Source: Cyathus striatus
Lineage: Eukaryota; Basidiomycota; Agaricomycetes; Agaricales; Nidulariaceae
Direction: 5' to 3'
Assembly (NCBI GenBank): GCA_025738555.1
Contig: JAOVFP010000018.1
Span: forward strand, 124,001-188,000
Length of the DNA stretch: 64,000 bases
Below are positions 11,419-22,117 of the stretch, piece after piece (the stretch's first letter is position 1; each line of letters starts with the position of its first letter). The notes beneath the pieces are model-generated. The model saw nothing but the letters and a program-made list of their open reading frames with translations. It made no database searches and was not told the origin of the DNA. The translations under genes were made by a program, and so were the position numbers.

Positions 11419-12198
11419 ATCTTGTGGGTAAACCAGAGAGGGAAGGTCTTGGAATTCATTGTGAACAGTGTTAAGGAGTGTTTTGTATCCTAATGGAGAT
11501 GTGAAATCTTCTTCCAAGATGGTGTCAAAAGAGAATGGGGTAGGAGATCTGAATCTTTCTCCTTCGTCATGTCCTTCTTCAGTGATGATGGTGAGGATTT
11601 GAGGAATAGGGATATCAGGATGAGGAGATGGTAAAGGATAGAAGAGGGTTTGTGTGAGTGAGGGATAAGTGTTGGGATCAAAATCTTAGTCATTGGAGTC
11701 CACCAACATGGCTCTCAGATTACAAGAATAAGGAGTAGGATGAGATCAGGGTGAGTAGATGGATACAGATTCAGAAGGGATGTGATAGGTTCAGAATCAA
11801 AGAATGCGACAAGTTTGGGAATGAGTAATTGGTGCCAGGGTGGAGGGTAACAGATGTATTTGAAGGGGATTTGGAGACTAGCGAAACGACCTAAGCCTCA
11901 CACACACTGATTTGCAGATAGAACCAGCTGGGGCAATACATGGTAGCCTCCCCAGTCACTGGCACTGTGCCATACTCAAGGCAGAGGGCCTAAGATGATC
12001 AGTAATTTGGATAGTGTCAGGCTCAACATTACACCAATCCTCTTATGCATCCAAGCACAATGATCAAGTCTATCAAACAGGGTGTACATCTATGGATCCG
12101 AAGGTCCAAGAATGGGGAATGAGGTATAGAAAAAGTTTTTCTGGGAGTTGGCTGAAGGGGAGTTCAAGATCAAGAAATGAGGTAGATTCTTGTGCTTT
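11419..12198. other. Gypsy 5' leader region, no gene
   Basis: This lies between the gag start and the right-hand LTR, so it corresponds to the untranslated leader of the minus-strand element. Only short open frames occur. The minus-strand bases adjoining the LTR (AAAGCACAAGAATCTACCTC) do not resemble a common tRNA primer site. Confidence 0.5.
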
Positions 12199-12449
12199 TG
12201 TTAGCAACAGACAAGCAATTTAACTAATTAAAAAGACCATATTTATAGTAATTGTCCATGAGGGAATCACATGTACTTTAGCCTATACTACAACACATGT
12301 TACTGTGCTTCTACATTACAAACTCACATATTCTATGTGTTGGAAGCATGGCCAAACTGTGGATTGTGCCCATAGTTTTGATGAATAATGTATGTTGATG
12401 CACATGGTGTTCGCATTGTGTGTCAGATGACTAGTCATGTGACGAGATA
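12199..12449 (-). repeat. 5' LTR of the Gypsy element, truncated
   Basis: It starts TGTTAGCAACAGACAAGCAA like the left copy and follows it closely through GACTAGTCATGTGAC. It lacks an internal block of about 75-80 bp and the outer end (the GATAAG-rich tail ending CTAACA). The right boundary is therefore a deletion or rearrangement rather than a clean LTR end, so no target-site duplication can be paired with the left flank. Confidence 0.75.
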
Positions 12450-12459
12450 TTCTAATGCA

Positions 12460-13019
12460 ATTATTTCAGTGCTGAGAGTATTATTAAAGAAATTGGTCTT
12501 ACTGTGGCACCTCCTGCACATATTATAGCTACTGAGACTACTGGAACTACTATTGAAGTCACTGCTGCTGCTGGAGTTGCAACTATTAATACTGAGAGTA
12601 CTCTTGCTTCTGAAATTGGCACTAGGGCTACTATCAAGGCTGGCACTACTGAGACTTTGACTGAGATTATTGGAACCTCTGCTAAAGTCAAAAATATTGA
12701 GACTGTAACTGAAATTAATACTATGAATACTCCTGGGGCATCAGCTATAAGTGGTGAAGGGTGAATTAAAAGAAAAGCTATTATAGCTGCCACTCCCTCA
12801 GATACTGAATCTTAGACAACTGAAAACAATATTACTGAAAACAATGAAAGTGAGAATGACAATGATAATGATGCTGAAGGAGAGAGAGATGACTTGGAAA
12901 TGAAGGGAAATAGTGAAGAGACTGATAGTGAGAGCTCTGATAATGAGATGATTGATATTGAGAAGAAAAAGAATATACTGGATGATTTTGACCACTTGTT
13001 CATGCTCGGGAGAGTGTGA
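12460..13019 (+). pseudogene. Thr/Ala-rich then acidic ORF, possible 3' continuation of the 4767 frame
   Basis: Starting after a plausible acceptor (ATTTCAG at about 12470), the frame reads SAESIIKEIGLTVAPPAHII followed by a Thr/Ala-rich region with repeated TE and EI motifs. One TGA (about 12762) and one TAG (about 12813) interrupt it. It then continues into an acidic segment (NNITENNESENDNDNDAEGE) and ends LDDFDHLFMLGRV at about 13019. The strand, low complexity and position just outside the LTR suggest it is the other half of the ORF ending at 5129. The protein family is not recognised. Confidence 0.35.
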
Positions 13020-13199
13020 CAGAAAATTTGGTTTGACCAAGTGTTCAAGCCCAAAATTAATGCATGATATGGGGCAGAACTGTTCATACCTGTACAGATG
13101 CTGGGCGAAATTTTTTGGCTAAGTAAGTGCCATATTTCTCTCAAACTTCTGCACAAATTCCAAAAATTCCATACAGATTATGCAGAATTCCACAGAATT

Positions 13200-13330
13200 C
13201 CACATTACAGACCTACACATGACACTATGCATTGAGTGTGATACTATACATTAAGCATGACACTATGCATTGAGCATGATACTATATATTGAGTGTATCA
13301 AAGATTTTATGTAGTATCACACTTGACACC
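13200..13330. repeat. About 29-bp direct repeats (GATACTATACATTAAGCATG type)
   Basis: Four to five degenerate copies of CATGACACTATGCATTGAG / TGATACTATACATTAAG occur in tandem, each unit containing TGCAT or TATA palindromes. They sit between repeated AATTCCACAGAATTCCACA steps on the left and unremarkable AT-rich DNA on the right. Confidence 0.6.
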
Positions 13331-13544
13331 TAGGGTTACACTTGACACCTGTAAAAAGGCAGCAATGGAGACAAGATGATGGTAGGAATGAGATGAGATT
13401 ATGAATTAACAGTTTTAATAGTATTCATTGTGATTTGAAACAGGAAAATTAAGGTATTAAGGATATGTATGGAATCTGTATAGAATAATCACCTCTAATA
13501 ATAATAATAGCCACCATATAAATTCTGTATGGTATCTATACAGG

Positions 13545-13645
13545 TCAGTATAGGTCTGTACAGATCTGCACAGAATCCACACAGATCTGTATGGAATTTT
13601 CAGATTCTGTGTGGATTCCATACAGATCTGTACAGACCTCTTGGG
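13545..13645. repeat. Palindrome built from CTGTACAGATCTG and its complement
   Basis: The left arm AGGTCTGTACAGATCTG is mirrored by CAGATCTGTACAGACCT about 60 bp later. GAATCCACACAGA recurs in inverse inside, so the block can fold into a long cruciform with smaller self-complementary steps (CTGTACAG, AGATCT). Confidence 0.7.
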
Positions 13646-13649
13646 GGGT

Positions 13650-15925
13650 GTAAATTACTGTGAAAAATCAAATTTTGCAGAGTGAACACCTCCCATCAAC
13701 TGGAGTTTAAATGAGTTGGAAATATTGGTCATTCCCATATCCCAAATGTTCAGAGCCTCTCCCATCATGTGCATTGTTGAAGATAAGAATTCCTTTGCAT
13801 TTTTTATGTTGCATTATCACTTTCAAGTTTCATATTTCGAATATAATTTTTTACTTTACTGGTGATAAAGCCACTCTATGGATACTGGTTCCAGTCCACT
13901 GTAAGTAATTTATGTACAATAGTTGCCCTCATGAATTGTGTTGTGATGTATGTGCATATGATCTTGTTTCGACAAGTGATCCTTTTGCATTGTGAATTTC
14001 ATGCTATGCTGTGATATTGGATATTTTACATTACTAATTCTATGTGAACTCTGTTATCCCACATGTTCTCTTGCCAATTTTATACTGATTTCATGGAATA
14101 AAATTAAAGCTATTTTGTTGCTAGGCTTGGGCAGTAATGATAGTGAAGTTATCTATAAGCACTTGTGAGTACCATGCTAAGAATGACTAGAATTTGACTA
14201 GAATCATTAATAATAACTTTATATGACCATTTTCATGGAAATTAGTTTAAACAAGATGTTGCTTTCAGTCAACTTGATCCCCACATGTTAATTAGTAGGC
14301 TGTAGCTTACAAATATCATTTATTAATTGATACCAATGTATCACAGCCAATAGTAATTTAAGTAATATGTAAATTTGTAATATAGTACAGGATACGATAT
14401 ACTACATCTATATAATTTTATAGAGTATTCCAAGCAGTTTGTGATGTGCTATACTTCTGACAACAGAATAAGCACAGAGGAGAGAGTAACCTTGAGTGTG
14501 GGAACTGCCATCACTTTTGGTACCCATGAGTATATCTGCTTATGCACTTTCAGCACAGCTAAGTACATGTAAGTATTATATCTATTAGAGAGAATATCTG
14601 ATGCCAGGTAGAACTTGGATTAAAAACTGTGTACCACTTGATTGAGACATCCTATAGGATCTGGGAAGGAGACTGGATCATTCCAGTATCTTAACCACTT
14701 GGAGCTTCTATGTACTTACCACATGTGGTACATCATCAACCAATCATCAACTAACATACCTAAAAGTTCTTTTGTATTTTTATTTTATATTATTACTTTA
14801 AAGTTTTATGTTATATAATATGTTTAGTTTTATCTTTCATCTCAGAACACTTCATGGAATATACATTTCTTTTTTTTTACAAGTTCCCTGTTGAAATTCC
14901 ATGCTGTGTTATGATGTTCAGGACCATCCTTTGACAGCAAAATGTCTCCTCACTGGAACATCATAGTATGGATCTGCCCTCATGAACTCTATGTGATCCC
15001 ACATATTCTTTTGCCAATTTTATACTGATTGTAGCTTGTGGGCCTTGGGCCAAGATCTCAAATGATAGTGTAGTTATTGATGAGTAATACCTGCAGGTAC
15101 TAGGGATATCTGGGGTTCCTGGGATTATTAAGAATAAAGTTATGTGACATAAAGAAATAAGGCCAGCAAGTGGCACAGCCCACTACCTCAAGAATTTAAC
15201 TAGCAAGGGACACTGGATTATATACACAGTTTCACTTGTATTACAATTTAATTTCCACATGAATTGTCAAGATCAAAAATATTAGTATCAAGAATAAGAA
15301 GAGGAGGGAATAGCATCATAACCACCAGGTATCATCAACTGTACAAGAGTGCATCAAAACTATGTCACAGTGGACAGAGCAGCAAGACGATACACACTGC
15401 ATGGTCCACACTCTCATCTGATTATACATCTACACCCTCCTCTAAAGGCTAATCCCCAAAGGCACTTTGAAGGCACTCTCCTCTGGCCTCATCCAACAGA
15501 GCACACTCTGGTTGCACTATCTTCTGTATGAGTCAAAAGAGGCTGGGTTGGAGACCTTGGGATGGAGGGAAGTAGAGGGGGTGGCATGGGGGGTAGTAGA
15601 AAGATGAGGCCAGATACATTGCGAGCACAGTCATTTCCACAAGGAAGTTCAGCCAGTTTCATATTGACTTGATAGGTCAAAGAAATACTGTAGGAATGCA
15701 TTGTAACATGTTAAAAAGGAAAGAGGCACAGAATAGAATATACAGACCTCAGAATCCTCATGTATTGCCATACTCTCCCTCAACTCAGACCCTACAACAC
15801 TCAATTCTTTGTGTAATGGTGCACCGAATGGTGTTGAAGCTTTGATCTAAGGCTGAGATGAACACATCATGTATGTACATATCATTCATAGGAAAATAAG
15901 AGATGTATGGGCACCAGTGGCTTTC
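13650..15925. other. AT-rich intergenic stretch without a recognisable gene
   Basis: No frame longer than about 70 codons carries recognisable motifs. Two segments, about 13985-14150 and 14890-15080, are diverged direct copies sharing CCACATGTTCTCTTGCCAAT-type sequence, then TTTTATACTGATT and GTGAAGTTAT-like ends. This indicates an old repeat family. Nothing else is supported. Confidence 0.5.
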
Positions 15926-15929
15926 ATTC

Positions 15930-17652
15930 TGATCAATCCCTGTCACTGACTAGTGGGGGCGCACACTAGATGGTTAGTGAGAGGTCATTGATTTCGTTTT
16001 AGGTCTGAGCACAATCAATGGTTAGTATGAAATCAATAGTAACTAGAAATCATTGTAATATAAATCAATTAGAAATGAAATCAATGGAGATCAGTCCGAA
16101 ATCAATCAATCTGTGAAATCATTAAAATTAAAAATCAATCAGAATGAAATCAATGCAGAAATTAATTCAAATCCTTTGGTCCCCCACTACAGCTCAACAT
16201 ACAAGTAGGGTAGTTTACCATGTAGTAATAACCACTGTACTATAGTACCTTTTCTAGTTAATCTGCACAAATATACTTGATACATAGGTAGAAATCATTT
16301 GTACCTGAAAAATCAATCAATGTAAGGTGAAATCAATCAATGTAGGGTGAAATCAATGCTATGGACTTAGTAGAATTACACTTTATAGGTGGAATCAATC
16401 AATTTAAAGTGAAATCAATGGGTAGAAATCATTTGTACCTGGAAAATCAATCAATGTAGGGTGAAATCAATGCTATGAACTTAGCAGAATTACCTTCTAT
16501 ATGTGGAATCATTAAGAAATCAATGAGAATAGATGATAAAATCATTGTGAAATCAGTGCTATATATTTAGTGAGTGCATATGTCAGTGATTAGTCATCAT
16601 TCTTTTATTTCATCATTATTATATCTGCTCTATTACAATTACAAAGTACCTAAGTACTTGTATGTTACATGTTACAGTTAATTCATTGAAAGAAAATACC
16701 ATGGGAATTATTCTCATAGTGTCTCAATGATGTCCATTAACATTATCTAGATGTATGCAAGATGGATGAGAAAATTATAACACATTTTAAGCAAATGTTT
16801 GTTTATTTATCCAATAGACTTGAATATATATCACATTATAAATGATCCTTTAGTTAACTGGAAAGTATATATGTAATTATTGCTTTCCCATTGATTCCAC
16901 ATACATAACAGCATTGATTTCACTTTAAATTGATTGATTTCACATATAGAATGCAATGAGTTCATAGCATTGATTTCACCCTACATTGATTGATTTTCCA
17001 GATACAAATGATTTCTACCCATTGATTTCACTTTAAATTGATTGATTCCACCTATAGAGTGTAGTTCTACTAAGTCCATAGCATTGATTTCACTCTACAT
17101 TGATTGATTTCACTTTAAATTGATTGATTCCACCTATAGAGTGTAATTCTACTAAGTCCATAGCATTGATTTCACCCTACATTGATTGATTTCACCTTAC
17201 ATTGATTGATTTTTCAGGTACAAATGATTTCTACCTATGTATCAAGTATATTTGTGCAGATTAACTAGAAAAGGTACTATAGTACAGTGGTTATTACTAC
17301 ATGGTTAACTACCCTACTTGTATGTTGAGCTGTAGTGGGGGACCAAAGGATTTGAATTAATTTCTGCATTGATTTCATTCTGATTGATTTTTAATTTTAA
17401 TGATTTCACAGATTGATTGATTTCGGACTGATCTCCATTGATTTCATTTCTAATTGATTTATATTACAATGATTTCTAGTTACTATTGATTCCATACTAA
17501 CTATTGATTCCATACTAACTATTGATTCCATACTAACTATTGATTCCATACTAACCATTGATTGCACTCAGACCTAAAACAAAATCAATGACCTCTCACT
17601 GACCATCTAGTGCACACCCCCACTAGTTAGTGACAGGGATTGATCAAATTGA
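15930..17652. mobile_element. Foldback element of about 1.7 kb with very long inverted arms
   Basis: The left end TGATCAATCCCTGTCACTGA is mirrored by TTAGTGACAGGGATTGATCA at the right end. The arms (about 15930-16600 and 16870-17652) are inverse copies along nearly their whole length, including CAAATCCTTTGGTCCCCCAC and CTACTTGTATGTTGAGCTGT on opposite strands. Dozens of GAAATCAAT / ATTGATTTC motifs fill the arms. The central 270 bp is AT-rich and non-coding. This is the structure of a non-autonomous foldback/MITE-type element. No transposase or clear target-site duplication was found. Confidence 0.8.
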
Positions 17653-17654
17653 TA

Positions 17655-18340
17655 GCTACGACTCCCAAAACCCACTACCTTAAAAGGTAGTGGGAATTAT
17701 TCCAGTCCAGTTCTTATAGACTATATTTCACATTACAACTCATACATTCTACAGACACATGGTCAACGAAGTGAATCGCAAAATAATATTCTAGCATTTA
17801 TAGTAGCTTGATATTCAAATTTTGGGCATCGAGGTGAGCACAGGATGTAGTTCATGCATGTTAAAATTGTAGTCTAGCTGAACCACATATTTATAATTTT
17901 GACAAAGTGGCATAGTATGACCACTTTCCTAACACAAATGTAGTCTTATATCGCCACATGGGTTTCAGTATTAAATATTGCACTGACTAATTACTACGTC
18001 CAATCGAGGATAATCGCACCGAGAGTTTAGGAGTGGCCTGTGGGGAGGTGACATCTAATAACGCGATGCACCTCGACACCGACTGAGAAAATGTATTTGC
18101 ACACGTAACATGGAGAGCAGACGTGTATGTAAAGGTAAAATTTGAATAACAATAACGGTAAAATTTGGAAAAAAGGAATAGGAAAGAAATGATTGGCTAT
18201 TATGGTATTAGGATGTTTTTGTTTTTGTTTTTGTTTTTTTTGTTTTTTTTTTTTTTGAAGAAGCAAGCAAATGGCAAACAAAGGTGTGAACGGAAGAAAA
18301 TGAGAGGAAAGGAAGGCAAGATGTAGAAATTAAAGTAAAG
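17655..18340. other. Intergenic; T-rich tract near 18215-18256
   Basis: A short hairpin CCCACTACCTTAAAAGGTAGTGGG occurs near 17670. A tract of (GTTTTT)n followed by pure T lies at 18215-18256, just beyond the 3' end of the minus-strand recombinase ORF. No gene seen. Confidence 0.5.
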
Positions 18341-18342
18341 CG

Positions 18343-19313
18343 TCAACGTTGCTCACGTGGCAAGTGAAGGGAAGCAATCAGAGTGGGATGTTTCCGAATG
18401 TAAATCCGGAAAGCATCCAAACTCCAGCGGCCGATCTGCTGTATGGAGGAGTGCGGGAAGCCATGCTCAGCCAGAGCAGTTGCCCCTCCAGACCGTAGGG
18501 AGTGTCCCGAGTAAGAGTCCCCGGCAAACCGATGTAGGAATGAGAGAAAGAAGGCTCTGGTAGGTGGAGAACCATCAAAATGAAGCCAGAGTAGGTGATG
18601 ATATGGAAAGTGTTCATCATGCGAACGTAGGTAGTGCTTGAAGATAACTAGAGGGTCAGGCCCATGGGTGAAAAGGCGCTGAACAACAACGAGATCGCCT
18701 TCAAAAGTCTTGTCAGACTTGTGCGTGGGGAGGCGGAATTGATAAGAATAGTCGCCAGGAAAGGCAACAGAGAGCTGTGATGGGAACTTTTTGAAGTTTC
18801 TAAGTGCTGGGTCATCAGGGCATACGAGCTCACCCAGTCGGAGAAGTGCATAAAAACCCGACACCAAAATGGCGAGACACAGTAGCTGGTCATGATCAGT
18901 GGAGGGGTAGATGAAATGACAAATAGTGGTCAAAGTGTTCAGGGGAAGGGGGGGTTTCCGAGATGGCTGGGAAAAGTGACGCCTTCGACAGCCCTGAAGA
19001 GTGTTCCGAACGATGTCTGAATTACGTGAGCGGGAGGCATCTGGGAAGTAAGGTGTGAGCAGTTTTATGATACCAGATAGGTAAGTGGTTAAGGTCGAGG
19101 CCGAAACGGAAGCGGCCATGTATACGAGATGGAGGCTTAGATTGTCGGGTGTTGGATCAAGGGGAAAGTGGTGGGATTGACAAAACGATATGTACGAGTT
19201 GAGCGCACTGGAGTAGTTAAGCGCTGTTGAGTGATCAATGGTGTACCCAAGAGTTATAGCACGTTCCCGAAGGAGGCACTCGTAGGTCCAGGGGTACGTT
19301 GTGGCTGTCTGGA
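18343..19313 (-). CDS. Tyrosine recombinase of the DIRS/Ngaro-like element
   Basis: The frame opens directly after a TAG at about 19314 (VQTATTYPWTYECLLRERAI) and runs to 18343. The N-terminal part (SSALNSYISFCQSHHFPLDP) looks like the core-binding domain. The C-terminal catalytic domain has the LRLGEL segment carrying the first Arg, the HSLRSGGATALAEHGFP block (H-x-x-R) and RWSLDAFRIYIRKHP ending in the nucleophilic Tyr. The R..HxxR..Y set therefore looks complete. The enzyme would integrate circular cDNA without a DDE integrase. The start is uncertain: there is no early Met, and it may be translated by frameshift or reinitiation from the RNase H frame, whose stop is at 19331. Confidence 0.8.
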
Positions 19314-19330
19314 CCTATGAAGAGTGGGAA

Positions 19331-20325
19331 TCATTTTTTTAGTGCCCCCAATGCATCCTGAGGGGGTTGAAACACATGAAGGGACAAATCAGGATCATGA
19401 CGAAGTGCCTGTTGAAACTGTTGCCGTGAGAGTGCGTCAGCAATGTGATTGACCTCCCCAGGAATGTGAAGAACACGTAGTTGATACTCCTCCCGTAGCA
19501 GAATATCCACCGAGAATTTTAGAAGGCGATTGAACAAAGAGTCAGGTGCTCTTAGAGAATTGAAAAGTGACACTGTATTACCACTATCTGAGAAGATGAC
19601 GACGGTCCTGGTGAAGAGGACACGGGAGGCGAGAAGGTGCAAAGCTGAAACGACAGCGAGGACCTCATAAACATAGATATCAAAGCCTAACAAGTTAGGA
19701 GGAAAGGTGTAATGATATCCAACATGTAAGAGATTGTCCCATAAACCAATCCCAGTGAGAGATGCATCAACATAGAATGTCGTATCGATAGATTCCATGT
19801 CCCAGGTGATGTCTTCGAGTATGAGAAGTTCCCGTTCGACACGAAGATGTCGAAGCAACCAATGAAGGTCGCTCCGAATCTTATTTGTAACATAGATACG
19901 ATCTTCGGAGTCATTGACATGGGCAGTTTTGCGATAAACTGAGAAGAGGCCTGAACGGAGGAGAGGGAAGACATTGAGGGACCAGTTAATCCAACCAGCG
20001 AGACGTTGAAAATCACGAAGAGAACACTTAATGGTACCGGGTGCACAGAACTCTTCGGTACGCTGAATGAGTTCTGTTTTCTTCCCTGCTGGCATAGTTA
20101 TAGTGAGTTTATCAGTGTCCATGAGAAACCCAATAATCGTGAGTCGAGAGCCATGAAGCTGCTTTGCAAGTTCATGAGGAATTCCAAGCTCATCCCAGAG
20201 AGACAGTAGTTTAGCTTGCCCAGAGGGGAGGAAGCACTGGTAGGGGGAATACCACAAAACATCAGAAGCTCGTTGGACACCGAAAGAGTCATCAGAGTAC
20301 TGGAAGACTTCAACCATGAGAAAAA
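19331..20325 (-). CDS. DIRS/Ngaro-like RT (C-terminal part) and RNase H
   Basis: After a frame change at 20321-20327 the protein continues with the RT catalytic block FQYSDDSFGVQ (YxDD type). It runs through an RT thumb-like region (IIGFLMDTDKLTITMPAGKK, LRDFQRLAGWINW) to an RNase H domain. That domain has TFYVDASLTGIG, YVYEVLAVVSAL, VVIFSDSGNTVSL and VNHIADALSR, supplying the D, E, D, D metal ligands. It ends GALKK with TGA at 19331. The open frame formally extends upstream to 20401 in the wrong phase. The recombinase ORF begins within about 20 bp downstream on the same strand. Confidence 0.8.
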
Positions 20326-21078
20326 AACGGCAATCCAAGTAGTGAGGGCCACTATAGGAATAAAGGTGGGGGCTGAGCCACGACCCCCAAACACATTGCA
20401 CCTATCAATGTGTCGATCTCCATTGGGAAAGGTAGTCAGCTGGAAGCGCTGCCACTCTTTTGCCATTGGAGCCAACCGGTAGGCACTTTTAACATCGGAT
20501 TTGAAGAGAACCAGTGGTTCATCTGGACCAAACTTTTTACGAAGCGCAAGAAGGGAATTGGCGAGAGGCTTGAGGGAATTGAGAGGGGTGCGGCCAACAA
20601 TGGCCTCCCGAGAAATGAGAAGATTGAGAGCACATTTCCCCGCACTGTGATTGGTGATCATGCGAAGCTTGCCTTCCTCCGATTTTGGAACGGCATGAAT
20701 GGGCATAGAATAAGCACCCTGTTCGAAGGAAGGAGGGACGGGTGGAGAGAATCTGCCAAGTGCAACTTCAAGATCACGCTGAGCATAGAGGAAAGCCTCT
20801 TGCTCTGGAGTTTGTGACGGACGGTACATGGATGCATCATGGGTGAGAGGGAAATCAGGGCGATGTATGGCAAAGGGCCAGAAACCCTCACGGAGACCTA
20901 AGCAGAAGGAGTCCACAAAAGGGCGATTAGGATGAGATGAAAGATAAGATTCAAAACGGTCAACACGCAAGGGGGTCACAATTTTAAAGATGTCTGGATT
21001 TTTGTGTATAAGCGAATGAGTGGCTAGCGCAACGGTACGAAACATGGTCAAGGAGAGAAGTGTTCCTATTTTCTCCAT
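20322..21078 (-). CDS. DIRS/Ngaro-like reverse transcriptase, N-terminal part
   Basis: The frame from Met 21078 includes NPDIFKIVTPLRVDRFESYL, PFVDSFCLGLREGFWPFA and the fingers/palm block KSEEGKLRMITNHSAGKCAL with VLFKSDVKSAYRLAPM (first catalytic Asp in FKSDVKSAYR). It continues through DRCNVFGGRGSAP. In the run of seven T (20321-20327) the correct phase moves by -1 into the frame carrying YSDD. The codons there are GTT TTT TTC, the T TTT TTC pattern of a -1 shift site. A one-base homopolymer indel is the simpler explanation. The start may lie further upstream, since no stop closely precedes the Met in the related frame. Confidence 0.75.
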
Positions 21079-21099
21079 AATCCTCGTCCAGAGAGCTCC

Positions 21100-22115
21100 A
21101 CAAAGACGGAGCCTAGCCCTGGAATGAATAAGTTGAAGATACAGTCAATTGAGTTCGGAATAACTACAATTGAAAGAGGGTAGTACGTACCCCAAGCTCA
21201 GACGCTGGTGTCAGCCGCCCGTGACGTTTCGCGTTGATAACTCAACATCACGGCCCACAAGAGAACGAGCCGCTCATAGTACCTCTATTGGCCTAGTGCA
21301 AGTTAGTCACTTGAACCATAATATGATAGGTCCAGGTACGTACCCATGTACCTCTCGTTTGGCTCAATCTATGTACCATTGTGGAACCACACATATGCCG
21401 CTACATGCCTCTAAATCCCTTTCAATCTTACCTATCATGCACACACTATATATCTGCTTACAGCATAATACTTCTATAAGCTTATGGCGAATGTGTGCGA
21501 TGTCTATTAGGTTAAAGTGAATATATATGCACACTAGCATTCATGAATAATGATCTTCTCTATCTCTCATCAAGTCATTTTTATATTATGAGTCTTTTGT
21601 GATTTTTCTGAGCAGCACGGAGACTCATAAAGTTTAGTGCTACCACATACTCCAGTCTCCATTAGATGGTAGTATAATCTCACACAGACGTTAGGTCCAT
21701 TCACACGACTTAAAACGAATCATACTACCGTATACGATCATATAAAATTTTCCAGAATTAGCGATGGGACTAGGCCTCACTTTGAGGTTCATATAATGTC
21801 CTCCAGTGGATATTTTTTTATATACCTTGGACGTAAGAACATTAAAATGTAGTACTATCAATTTATAAAATTCGAAGAGGATAGAAGTAATATTGAGAAA
21901 GTCCGAAGGGACTTCAAAATGTTTGCAGCACCCTGAGCATGATAGTATTAGGTGTGGTATAATCTCGTAGTCGAAAGTTCGCAATAAATATATAATGGTG
22001 AAATATCAAGTGAAACATAAGTACATATGAAAGCAAATTTATTTATTGTATTGATTACTTGTCATCTTTAATACTAGCATAAATATGGCAATCTGTATGT
22101 GGTACCAGCGACTGC
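21100..22115. other. Intergenic, no supported gene
   Basis: Short frames only (for example a minus-strand frame at 21691-21984 with no recognisable motif). A TATA-rich and promoter-poor stretch. Possible 5' untranslated sequence of the DIRS/Ngaro-like element occupies the first few hundred bases. Confidence 0.4.
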
Positions 22116-22117
22116 AT

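Larger units (their letters stand above)
5130..12449 (-). mobile_element. Defective Ty3/Gypsy chromovirus retrotransposon
   Basis: On the minus strand the order is gag, protease, reverse transcriptase remnant, RNase H tail, integrase, chromodomain, the Gypsy/chromovirus order. It lies between direct repeats beginning TGTTAGCAACAGACAAGCAA at 5130 and 12199, read as LTRs. A polypurine tract (AAAAGGGAGGGTAA on the minus strand, 5516-5530) adjoins the 3' LTR. The copy is dead: many nonsense codons, a deleted reverse-transcriptase core, an altered protease active site, and a foreign segment of about 1.35 kb within gag. No canonical primer-binding site could be recognised next to the right-hand LTR. 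Confidence 0.85.
18343..21100 (-). mobile_element. DIRS/Ngaro-like tyrosine-recombinase retroelement
   Basis: On the minus strand, reverse transcriptase is followed by RNase H and then a tyrosine recombinase, the set that defines tyrosine-recombinase retroelements rather than LTR elements. The coding part is well preserved and visibly richer in CpG than the Gypsy copy, so it appears younger. Only one frame change interrupts the RT. A gag-like ORF upstream of 21078 was not recognised, and the split direct or inverted terminal repeats expected of Ngaro or DIRS were not located. Assignment between the two is open. Confidence 0.8.
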
